From contig NZ_CP107989.1 of NCBI RefSeq assembly GCF_041435015.1, positions 9,548,001 through 9,612,000 of the forward strand: a stretch of 64,000 bases of DNA. The letters are read 5' to 3'. The stretch is from Streptomyces canus. GTDB lineage: Bacteria; Actinomycetota; Actinomycetes; Streptomycetales; Streptomycetaceae. A model generated the notes under the pieces. The model was not told where the DNA came from and ran no database searches. It saw nothing but the letters and a program-made list of their open reading frames with translations. This document shows, piece by piece, positions 7,040 to 14,390 of the stretch; position 1 is the stretch's first letter, and the number at the start of each line of letters is the position of its first letter. The position numbers and the translations under genes were made by a program.

Positions 7040-10033
7040 ATGCATGAAGCCAACCCGCAGCGCGACGGCATGTCCCGACGCGCGGTCCTGGCCGCCGGAC
7101 TGACCGCGGGCGCCGCCCTGGCGCTCGGGGTGGGGGCCTCATCGGCGGTGGCGGGGGCGGGAGGCGCCGCAGACTGGTTCGCGGCCCCGGCCCGCTCGGT
7201 GCGGCCCCGGTTCCGCTGGTGGTGGCCGGACGGTCTCGTGGACCCGGACGAGATCGCCCGCGAGATCGACCAGATCGCGGACGCGGGCTTCGGCGGTGTG
7301 GAGATCGCCGCCGTCCACCACAGCATCAAGGACAAGTCGGTCCTGGACACCGCGCACCACGGCTGGGGGAGCAGACCCTGGCGGGACGGCGTCGAGGCCG
7401 CGCTGCGCCGCGCGGCGAGACGTGGTCTCACCGTCGACCTCACCCTCGGCCCCAGCTGGCCCGTGGCCGTCCCCGGTCTCACGCCCGACGATGATGCCGC
7501 CGCCAAGGAACTCGCCCACGGCCGCGCCCCGTTGACCGGTGGGAGCACCTACCAGGGGCCCGTCCCGCCACCCGTCCACGCCGCGGCCGCGGGGGTGACC
7601 CGTCAGCAGCTCCTCGCCGTACAGGCCGCCCGGGTCGAGCCCGCCCACTCGACCCGCAAGGAGACCGGACTCGACCCGGAGAGCGTCCAGGACCTCACCG
7701 CGACCGTCACCGACGGCACGCTGACCTGGACCGCGCCGGAGGGCGGGGACTGGGTGCTCATCTCCTACTGGGTGCGTGGTTCGGGCCAGCAGCCCGAGTC
7801 CGGCCCCCACTCCGCCCCGGCCGCCTACGCCGTCGACCACTTCAGCCCGGCCGGCACCACAGCGGTCACCTCCTACTGGCAGGACCGCCTGCTGACCCCC
7901 TCCGTGCGGCGCCTGTTGCGAGCCGCGGGCGGCTCCTTCTTCGAGGACTCCGTGGAGTTGGAGAGCGACGGACTGACCTGGACACCCCTGCTGCCCGAGG
8001 CCTTCGAGAAGCACACCGGACGGCCGCTGCTGCCGTACCTGCCCGCCCTCGTCCTGGACAACAGCAACCAGGTCTTCGCCTTCGAGGCGCAGTTCACCCG
8101 CCAGATCCGGCACGACTTCTGGGAGACCGTCTCGGGCCTCTTCAACCGCAACCACCTGACGGCCCTGCGGAACTGGGCGCACGCCCTCGGCATGACCCTG
8201 CGCTCGCAGCCCTACGGCCTCCAGACGGACGCCATCGCCTCGGCCGCGATCCTCGACATCCCCGAGGGCGAGTCCCTCGGCTTCAAGAACCTGGACGACT
8301 ACCGTTGCCTGGCCGGCGGCCGGGACATGGCGGGACGGACCGTCCTGTCCTGTGAGGCGGGCGCCTACAACGGATCCGCGTACAGCACGACGTGGGACCG
8401 CTTCCTGCGCACCATGGGCGGCGCCTACGCGGCCGGCGTCAACCAGACCGTCGTGCACGGCTTCTCCTACGCCACCGCCCCCGGGGTGAACTGGCCGGGA
8501 TTCGCCGCCTTCAGCCCGTACAACGGCACCGCCGGCTACGGCGAATCCTGGGGACCGCGCCAGCCCACCTGGCGGCACGTCGAGGACATCTCCGGATACC
8601 TGGGCCGGGTCCACCAGGTGCTGCAGAGCGGGACCGCGAGAGCGGACGTCGCCGTGTTCCGGCAGACCGGCTACACCGCCACCGGAATCGGCGCCTCCTG
8701 GTTCACGGCGACCGGCGTCCCGCTCGGCTGGACCCATCAGTTCCTCAGCGGACCCCTCCTCGACCTGCCCTCCGCCACCGTCTCGGACGGCCGGCTCGCC
8801 CCCGACGGCCCCGCCTACAAGGCCCTGTTCGTCGAGGGCGACTTCTTCTACGGCTCCACCCCCACGCTCGCCGTCGAGGACGCCCGCAAGATCCTCGCCC
8901 TGGCCGAGGCGGGACTTCCCGTGGTCCTGTTCGGAGCCTTCGACCAGGCGCTGACTCCCGGCGTCCCGGACCAGGGGGAGACGGACCGGCTGCGCGACCT
9001 CCTCGGCCGGCTGCTCACGCTGCCCCACGTCGTCCGCGTCACCGACAAGGCCGCGGTCGGCGACGCCCTCGCCGGGCTCGGGGTGGGCGCCGACGTCCGG
9101 CACGCCACCGCGTCCACGCTCCTCAACGCCCACCGGGTCACCGCCGACGCGGACTTCTACTACCTGTGCAACGGCAAGCACGCCGAGACGGTCAAGCCGC
9201 CCGTGGCCGCGATCGACCACGACGTCACCCTGCGCCGCACCCACGGCGGCCAGACCGTGCCGTATCTGCTCGATCCCTGGACGGGCGAGGCGGTCCGGCT
9301 CGCGCGCTACACCGACGACGGGGCCGACATCACCCTGCGGGTCACGCTCCAGCCGGGGCAGACCACGATCGTCGCCCTGGGCCGGCCGGGGCTGTTCGGC
9401 GACCGGCATGGCACCAGTGCGCACGCCGAGGCCACCGACGCCGACGCGGTGCTGTTCACCGAGCGGGGGCTGACCCTGCGTGCCCGCACCGCCGGTACCT
9501 GGACCACACGCCTGCCCCGGGGCCGTACCGCCACCACCAGGATCCCCGCCGTGCCCGCGCCGATCACGCCGGCCCGCTGGGAGCTGGAGGTCGAGGACTG
9601 GTACCCGGGCTCGGACGCCACCCGGACCGAACACGTCCGGCGCGGCGTCACCCTCGAGACGCTGAGGCCCTGGTCGCAGATCCCCGAGCTGGCCGACTCC
9701 GCGGGCATCGGCCGGTACCGCACCACGGTCACTCTGCCGGCCGACTGGACGTCGTCCCACGGCGCCGAGTTGGAGCTCGGGCAGGTCAGCGACACCTTCC
9801 GGGTGAGCGTCAACGGCAGGCGCCTGCCCGCGGCCGACCGGCTCCACCCCGTCGTGGACCTCGGCCCCTTCCTGCGGCGCGGTGCGAACACGCTCGAGAT
9901 CGAGGTGGCTACCCCGCTCATCAACCGGCTCAGGGTCGCTCAGCCCACGGTGTTCGGCGGGGTCGCCCGCCAGGATCACGGTCTGATGGGGCCGGTGAGA
10001 CTGGTTCCGTATGTGCAGGCGGTCGTGCGCTGA
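7040..10033 (+). CDS. secreted GH106-like alpha-L-rhamnosidase
   Basis: A 997-residue exported glycoside hydrolase. The N-terminus has a twin-arginine signal (MSRRAVLAAGLTAGAALALG, about residues 11-35), so it is folded before export. The start of the mature enzyme, PRFRWWWPDGLVDPDEIARE followed by ADAGFGGVEIAAVHH, is characteristic of family GH106, which removes alpha-L-rhamnose from plant polysaccharides and glycosides. Central blocks (SVELESDGLTW, LSCEAGAYNG, QTVVHGFSYATAPG) fit the catalytic barrel. The last 150 residues resemble a galactose-binding-like jelly roll. It is probably monocistronic, with a sugar-repressor-like operator in front and a terminator behind. Function is by family resemblance; exact linkage specificity is unknown. 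Confidence 0.8.
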   Translation: MHEANPQRDGMSRRAVLAAGLTAGAALALGVGASSAVAGAGGAADWFAAPARSVRPRFRWWWPDGLVDPDEIAREIDQIADAGFGGVEIAAVHHSIKDKSVLDTAHHGWGSRPWRDGVEAALRRAARRGLTVDLTLGPSWPVAVPGLTPDDDAAAKELAHGRAPLTGGSTYQGPVPPPVHAAAAGVTRQQLLAVQAARVEPAHSTRKETGLDPESVQDLTATVTDGTLTWTAPEGGDWVLISYWVRGSGQQPESGPHSAPAAYAVDHFSPAGTTAVTSYWQDRLLTPSVRRLLRAAGGSFFEDSVELESDGLTWTPLLPEAFEKHTGRPLLPYLPALVLDNSNQVFAFEAQFTRQIRHDFWETVSGLFNRNHLTALRNWAHALGMTLRSQPYGLQTDAIASAAILDIPEGESLGFKNLDDYRCLAGGRDMAGRTVLSCEAGAYNGSAYSTTWDRFLRTMGGAYAAGVNQTVVHGFSYATAPGVNWPGFAAFSPYNGTAGYGESWGPRQPTWRHVEDISGYLGRVHQVLQSGTARADVAVFRQTGYTATGIGASWFTATGVPLGWTHQFLSGPLLDLPSATVSDGRLAPDGPAYKALFVEGDFFYGSTPTLAVEDARKILALAEAGLPVVLFGAFDQALTPGVPDQGETDRLRDLLGRLLTLPHVVRVTDKAAVGDALAGLGVGADVRHATASTLLNAHRVTADADFYYLCNGKHAETVKPPVAAIDHDVTLRRTHGGQTVPYLLDPWTGEAVRLARYTDDGADITLRVTLQPGQTTIVALGRPGLFGDRHGTSAHAEATDADAVLFTERGLTLRARTAGTWTTRLPRGRTATTRIPAVPAPITPARWELEVEDWYPGSDATRTEHVRRGVTLETLRPWSQIPELADSAGIGRYRTTVTLPADWTSSHGAELELGQVSDTFRVSVNGRRLPAADRLHPVVDLGPFLRRGANTLEIEVATPLINRLRVAQPTVFGGVARQDHGLMGPVRLVPYVQAVVR

Positions 10034-10040
10034 CCGACGA

Positions 10041-10072
10041 AGGGCGCGCCCGTCCCGTGCCGGGCGCGCTCT
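10041..10072. terminator. shared terminator between the GH106 and methyltransferase genes
   Basis: A 9-bp GCGCGCCCG/CGGGCGCGC stem (10044-10052 and 10061-10069) with an eight-base loop, followed by TCTTGTTA. It lies 10 bp after the GH106 stop and just beyond the end of the convergent methyltransferase gene. Confidence 0.65.
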
Positions 10073-10074
10073 TG

Positions 10075-10707
10075 TTACGTAGGAAGCCCGCAGTACAGGA
10101 ACAGATGCGGTTCGGTAGCGCCGTCGGGATGGTCCGGGGTGAACTCCACGGCCTGCTCGTGCTCCACGGCCAGACCCGCGTCGCGCACCACGGCCAGCAT
10201 GTCCTCCGCGGCGAAACTCGTGGCCCGGACCGGCTGGCCCATGAACTCGACCGCCAGGTCCTCCACGTCCACGGGCACGGTGGCGAGCACCAGGCTCCCG
10301 CCCGGCCGCAGAGCCCGCGCCAGCCGCCCCAGCACCTCCGACTGCTCCGCGCGGGTCATCTGGAGCAGCGAGAAGTACACGCACACCGCGTCGAAGGAGC
10401 CCTTCTCCAACGGCAGTTCACGGATGTCCGCGTGGCGGAACACGGCCTGCGGCACCTGCCGGGCGGCGAGGTCGACCATGACGGGCGAGACATCCACTCC
10501 CAGCACCTCGTGGCCCGCCGCCACCAGCGTCGACGCCGTGGGACGGCCGGTTCCGCTGCCGACGTCCAGGACCCGGCTGCCGGGGCCGAGCCTCCCGAGC
10601 AGCCACTCCAGGGACGCCAGGTGAGTCTCGGAACGCGCGAACGCCTTCTCGTACGTCAGCCCCAGCGCGTCGAAGACCGCTGCTGCCCGCTGCCCTTGGT
10701 CTGCCAC
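10075..10707 (-). CDS. class I SAM-dependent methyltransferase
   Basis: A 210-residue cytoplasmic protein with the Rossmann-like methyltransferase fold. Motif I is VLDVGSGTGRPT (about residue 50), the acidic loop after strand 2 is GVDVSPVMV, motif II/III is HADIRELPLEKGSFDAV, and post-motif RALRPGGSLVLATVP is also present. The acceptor substrate cannot be predicted. The GTG at 10707, preceded by GGGGGAG, is preferred over an upstream start without a good ribosome site. It is convergent with the GH106 gene and divergent from the flavodoxin-like gene. Confidence 0.82.
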   Translation of the reverse strand: MADQGQRAAAVFDALGLTYEKAFARSETHLASLEWLLGRLGPGSRVLDVGSGTGRPTASTLVAAGHEVLGVDVSPVMVDLAARQVPQAVFRHADIRELPLEKGSFDAVCVYFSLLQMTRAEQSEVLGRLARALRPGGSLVLATVPVDVEDLAVEFMGQPVRATSFAAEDMLAVVRDAGLAVEHEQAVEFTPDHPDGATEPHLFLYCGLPT

Positions 10708-10805
10708 GACCTGCTCCCCCCTCGCGGTGTCCGGGCATCGTAGCCCGGCCGTGCCCGCCCCCGGCACGGCTTGCGGACGAGAGCCGAGGCGGGCAGGGTT
10801 CGACC

Positions 10806-11258
10806 GTGGCCACCCTGCTGATCGTGCATCACACGCCCTCGCCCAACTGCCAGGCGATGTTCGAAGCCGTCGTCTCCGGTGCGACGGCGCCGGAGATCGA
10901 GGGCGTCCATGTCGTGCGCCGCGCGGCCCTGTCCGCCACGGCCTCGGACGTGCTGGAGGCGGACGGCTACCTGCTGGGCACCCCGGCCAACCTCGGGTAC
11001 ATGTCCGGAGCCCTCAAGCACTTCTTCGACCAGGTCTACTACCCCTGCCTCGACGAGACCCGCGGCCGCCCGTTCGGCGTCTACGTGCACGGCGGCAACG
11101 ACGTCACCGGCGCCCTGCGCGGCATCGAGTCGATCACGACGGGTCTCGGCTGGCGCGGTGCGGCCGAACCGGTGACCGTCACCGGCGAACCGGCCAAGGC
11201 CGACATCGAGGCGTGCTGGGAGCTGGGGGGGACGGTCGCGGCAGGACTGATGTCCTAG
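10806..11258 (+). CDS. flavodoxin-family / NADPH-dependent FMN reductase-like protein
   Basis: A 150-residue cytoplasmic flavodoxin-fold protein. It starts with a beta strand and phosphate-binding turn, LLIVHHTPSPNCQAMFEAV, and continues with the flavin-contacting loop GTPANLGYMSGALKHFFDQV, typical of the FMN-dependent reductase branch. It probably binds FMN and passes electrons to quinones or another protein; no partner is adjacent. The GTG start at 10806 lacks a strong ribosome site. Its stop overlaps by four bases that of the convergent response regulator. Confidence 0.8.
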   Translation: MATLLIVHHTPSPNCQAMFEAVVSGATAPEIEGVHVVRRAALSATASDVLEADGYLLGTPANLGYMSGALKHFFDQVYYPCLDETRGRPFGVYVHGGNDVTGALRGIESITTGLGWRGAAEPVTVTGEPAKADIEACWELGGTVAAGLMS

Positions 11259-11989
11259 GGGTCGCGGAGGGTGCCTTCCGCGGTGCCGCCCGGTGTGATC
11301 AGGCCGCTCTCGTAGGCGAGGACCACCGCCTGGACACGGTCGCGCAGCTCCAGCTTCGACAGGATCCGGCCGATGTGCGTCTTCACCGTCGTCGGACTGA
11401 GGAACAGCCGCTCCGCGAGTTCGGCGTTGCTGAGCCCCGTCGCCAGCAGCCGCAGCACCTCCAGCTCACGAGGCGTCAGTCCGGACAGGTCCCGGTGCGG
11501 GTCGGCCGAGGGAGCGGCCTGTTCACGCCGGGCGAAGCGCTCGATCAGACGGCGTGTGATCGTGGGCGCCAGCAGGGCGTCGCCGGACCGCACCAGCCGT
11601 ATGGCGGCCACCAGATGCTCGGGCGTGACGTCCTTGAGGAGGAAGCCACTGGCCCCGGCGGTGAGCGCGGCGTAGACGTAGTGGTCGAGGTCGTACGTGG
11701 TCAGGATGAGCACCCGGAGCTCGCCCGCGGCGTCGTCGGCGAGGATCCGCCGGGTCGCCTCGATGCCGTCCATGCCCGGCATCCGGATGTCCATGAGGAC
11801 GACATCGGGGCGGGTCCGCCGGACCGCGGCCACCGCCTCCGCCCCGTCCGCCGCCTCCGCCGTCACCTCGATGCCGTCCGCGGTCAGGATCATCCCGAAC
11901 CCGGTCCGTACGAGGGCCTGGTCGTCGGCGATGACGGCCCGCAGCCTGTTGTCGTGCACGGTGTTCACGCCGTCAGCCAACGTAGCCAC
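11255..11989 (-). CDS. NarL/LuxR-type response regulator
   Basis: About 244 residues. The receiver domain (residues 17-135) has the acidic pair DD after strand 1, the phospho-acceptor Asp in VLMDIRMPGMDG, a Thr in LILTTYD and a Lys in GFLLKDV. The C-terminal LuxR helix-turn-helix (about 170-232) reads LTPRELEVLRLLATGLSN and FLSPTTVKTHIGRILSKL. It pairs with the histidine kinase encoded upstream. Start choice is uncertain: GTG at 11989, or GTG at 11968, which overlaps the stop of the small ORF between the two genes. The likely target is the divergent ABC transporter operon. Confidence 0.9.
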   Translation of the reverse strand: MATLADGVNTVHDNRLRAVIADDQALVRTGFGMILTADGIEVTAEAADGAEAVAAVRRTRPDVVLMDIRMPGMDGIEATRRILADDAAGELRVLILTTYDLDHYVYAALTAGASGFLLKDVTPEHLVAAIRLVRSGDALLAPTITRRLIERFARREQAAPSADPHRDLSGLTPRELEVLRLLATGLSNAELAERLFLSPTTVKTHIGRILSKLELRDRVQAVVLAYESGLITPGGTAEGTLRDP

Positions 11990-12198
11990 TCCTTGCCTGT
12001 GCAGTCCGCCGACGCAGCGGCTCCACCAGTTCGTCGACCCGCCGGGGTGGCCGCTCCGCCCGATTGCTGCCGGAGCCGTCCCGTCGCGGTGGCCGCTCCG
12101 CCCGATTGCTGCCGCAGCCGCGTCGCCGGGGTGGCCACTGCGCCCGACCGCTGCCGGAGCCGCCCCGCCGAACCGTCGCCGCTCACACCGTTCGCCAC
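11965..12198 (-). CDS. small repeat protein ORF between kinase and response regulator (77 aa)
   Basis: A 77-residue frame that starts (ATG at 12198) 16 bp before the kinase stop and ends in a TGA that overlaps the GTG at 11968 of the response regulator (GTGA). Its middle is three copies of a 14-residue unit of the form GRLRQQSGGAATPA, encoded by 42-bp DNA repeats. The overlaps at both ends suggest translational coupling, but high-GC repeats stay open in several frames and codon bias cannot settle it. No known function. It could be a real linker peptide or simply a coding-neutral spacer. Confidence 0.4.
   Translation of the reverse strand: MANGVSGDGSAGRLRQRSGAVATPATRLRQQSGGAATATGRLRQQSGGAATPAGRRTGGAAASADCTGKEWLRWLTA
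12046..12171. repeat. three 42-bp tandem repeats between kinase and response regulator genes
   Basis: Copies begin at 12046, 12088 and 12130, each opening GGTGGCC, and share about 85-95 percent of bases. The unit is a multiple of three, so a reading frame through it is preserved. Confidence 0.85.
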
Positions 12199-13481
12199 GG
12201 CACCTCCGCCCTGATCCGGAAGCCCCCGGCGAGGGTCGGGCCGGCCGTCAGTTCGCCGCCGTAGACCGCGAGGCGCTCCCGCAGACCGATCAGCCCGCGG
12301 CCGTTCCCGTCCGCGGCCACCCCGTCGCGGACTCCGCCGGTGTCCATGACCTCGATCTCCAACCGTTCACCGGACCAGCCGACGGTGACGACGGCCTCGG
12401 CGCCGGGCGCGTGCTTGATGGTGTTGGTCAGCGCCTCCTGGACCACCCGGTACGCCGTGAGGTCCACGCCGGGCGGCAACGGTTCCGGGGGCAGCGAGAC
12501 CGCGACGCCGACCGGTGTCCCGGCGGCCCGCACCCGGTCGATCAGCGCGTCCAACTGCCCCAGGCCCGGCTGCGGTTCCAGGCCGTCGGCGGGGGAGTCC
12601 GGGCGGCCGGTGTCCGGCGCGGCCAACAGGCCCATCACATGCCGGAGTTCGGCCATCGCGGCCCGGCCCCCGGCCTCGACCGCGAGCAGCGCCTCCTTGG
12701 ATCGCTCCGGGGCCGCGTCCATGACCTTGCGCGCGGCGCCCGCCTGGATGACCATCACGCTCACATTGTGGGTCACGACGTCGTGCAACTCGGCGGCGAT
12801 CCGCGCCCGTTCCTCCTCCACGGCCCTGCGCGTCGCCTCCCCGTGCGCCCGCTCCAGCGCGGCGAACCGGTCCCGGCTGGCCGCGAGGCGACGCCGCCCG
12901 AACCGGACCACGCTGGCCACCACCCCCGCCACCAGCAGCACCACCCCGGGACTCGACCACCCCGGCAGCACCGGCTGCGTCGACCGGAAGGCCACACCGG
13001 CAAGGACGGCGGCGACAACGAGCCCGACCATCGCACCCGCCCGGTGCCGGCTGTGCATCACCGCGCTGTAGGTGCCGATGACGCAGGTCAGAACGTTGAT
13101 CCAGGAGGCGTCGTCGCCGATGGCCAGCCCCGCGCAGAGCACCACGGCGAACACGGTCAGCGGAAACCGCCGCCGTGCCGCCAGCGGCAGCGCCGACAGC
13201 ATGATCAGTCCCCACGGCGGTGAGGATGCCGACGGCTCGATCCGCCCGCCCGGAAGAACGGGAGGCCGGGGCGGCACCGGCGCCCCGTACTCCATCTTCG
13301 ACACCTGTACCGGCCCGTCACCGGGATAACGCGACGCCACCACCAGCGCGACCACCGTCAGCAGCACGGCCAGCACTACGTCGAAGTACAGCGACCGCCG
13401 TGACAGCGCGGCGCCCTTCGCCTCCGGCCGCAGTGCGAAACGCACCTGCCGTAGCCATCGGCGCAGGTCTTCCGTCCCCAT
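12183..13481 (-). CDS. NarL-type sensor histidine kinase
   Basis: A 432-residue membrane kinase. Four to five hydrophobic segments lie between about residues 30 and 200, with a proline-rich external loop near 60-85. The dimerisation/phosphoacceptor helix carries ARIAAELHDVVTHNVSVMV, in which the first His is the phosphorylated one (HisKA_3 class). The C-terminal ATPase domain has the N box VVQEALTNTIKHA and the G box GNGRGLIGLRERL. It senses an unknown signal at the membrane and phosphorylates the NarL-type regulator downstream. It is divergent from an FtsX-type ABC exporter, a common layout for kinases that control antibiotic- or lipid-export pumps. Confidence 0.9.
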   Translation of the reverse strand: MGTEDLRRWLRQVRFALRPEAKGAALSRRSLYFDVVLAVLLTVVALVVASRYPGDGPVQVSKMEYGAPVPPRPPVLPGGRIEPSASSPPWGLIMLSALPLAARRRFPLTVFAVVLCAGLAIGDDASWINVLTCVIGTYSAVMHSRHRAGAMVGLVVAAVLAGVAFRSTQPVLPGWSSPGVVLLVAGVVASVVRFGRRRLAASRDRFAALERAHGEATRRAVEEERARIAAELHDVVTHNVSVMVIQAGAARKVMDAAPERSKEALLAVEAGGRAAMAELRHVMGLLAAPDTGRPDSPADGLEPQPGLGQLDALIDRVRAAGTPVGVAVSLPPEPLPPGVDLTAYRVVQEALTNTIKHAPGAEAVVTVGWSGERLEIEVMDTGGVRDGVAADGNGRGLIGLRERLAVYGGELTAGPTLAGGFRIRAEVPWRTV

Positions 13482-13697
13482 GAGCACATTGTGCGGTCCC
13501 GTTCCCGTCCGCGCGTCCGCCTCGACGACCAACCCGCCCTCCCGCGGGCGTACTTCGCAGGGATGACCCCCGGCCGGCTCCTCCGAGCGGAGGGCCGCAT
13601 GTCGGTGTCCCGGCCGACGCGCCGGCAACCCGCCCGCCCGTACCTTCGCCACGCCGACAAGGACACGACCCGACGACCGACAGGACGGGCACCTCCC

Positions 13698-14390
13698 ATG
13701 ACCGCAGTGATCGAACTGAAGGGCGTGGCCAAGCGCTACGACAACGCCGGCGCACCCGCGCTCGGACCGCTCGACCTCTCCGTCGCCCAGGGCGAGGCCC
13801 TCGCCGTGACCGGCCCCTCCGGCAGCGGCAAGTCCACGCTGCTGAACCTCGTCGCAGGGCTCGACAAGCCGACCGAGGGCACCGTGACCGTCGCCGGGCA
13901 GCAGGTCGACCGGCTCGGCGAGCACGCCCTGGCCCGCTTCCGCCGGGAACGGATCGGCATGGTCTTCCAGTTCTTCAACCTCCTCGACGACCTCACCGTC
14001 CTCGACAACATCCAGCTCCCCGCCCAGCTCACCGGAACCTCACGGCGCACGACCCAGACGCGGGCGCAAGAGCTCATGGAGGTGCTGGGCATCCAGAAAC
14101 ACGCCCGCGCCTACCCCGGCCGCCTCTCCGGCGGTGAACGCCAACGCGTCGCCGTCGCACGGGCGTTGGTGAACCGCCCGGCCCTGCTGCTCGCCGACGA
14201 ACCGACCGGCGCCCTCGACAGCGCCTCGGGCCAGGACGTCCGGGAACTCCTGGTAGACCTGCACCGCGGCGGCCAGACCATTGTGCTCGTCACCCACGAC
14301 CCGGCCCTGGCCGAGGCTTGCGCGAGCCGCACCGTCCACCTCGTCGACGGCCATGTCGCCCTCGACTCCCGTGCGGAGGCCGTGCGATGA
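13698..14390 (+). CDS. MacB/LolD-family ABC transporter ATPase
   Basis: A 230-residue nucleotide-binding subunit. Walker A is GPSGSGKST (about residue 40), the Q-loop follows in GMVFQFFNLLDDL, the signature is LSGGERQRVA, Walker B is ALLLADEPTGALD and the switch His is in LVTHD. FFNLLDDLTVLDNI and the TGALDS D-loop are typical of the MacB/LolD/FtsE group that works with FtsX-type permeases. Its stop overlaps the permease start (ATGA), so the two are translated together. ATG 13698 is preceded by a weak ribosome site. Confidence 0.93.
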   Translation: MTAVIELKGVAKRYDNAGAPALGPLDLSVAQGEALAVTGPSGSGKSTLLNLVAGLDKPTEGTVTVAGQQVDRLGEHALARFRRERIGMVFQFFNLLDDLTVLDNIQLPAQLTGTSRRTTQTRAQELMEVLGIQKHARAYPGRLSGGERQRVAVARALVNRPALLLADEPTGALDSASGQDVRELLVDLHRGGQTIVLVTHDPALAEACASRTVHLVDGHVALDSRAEAVR

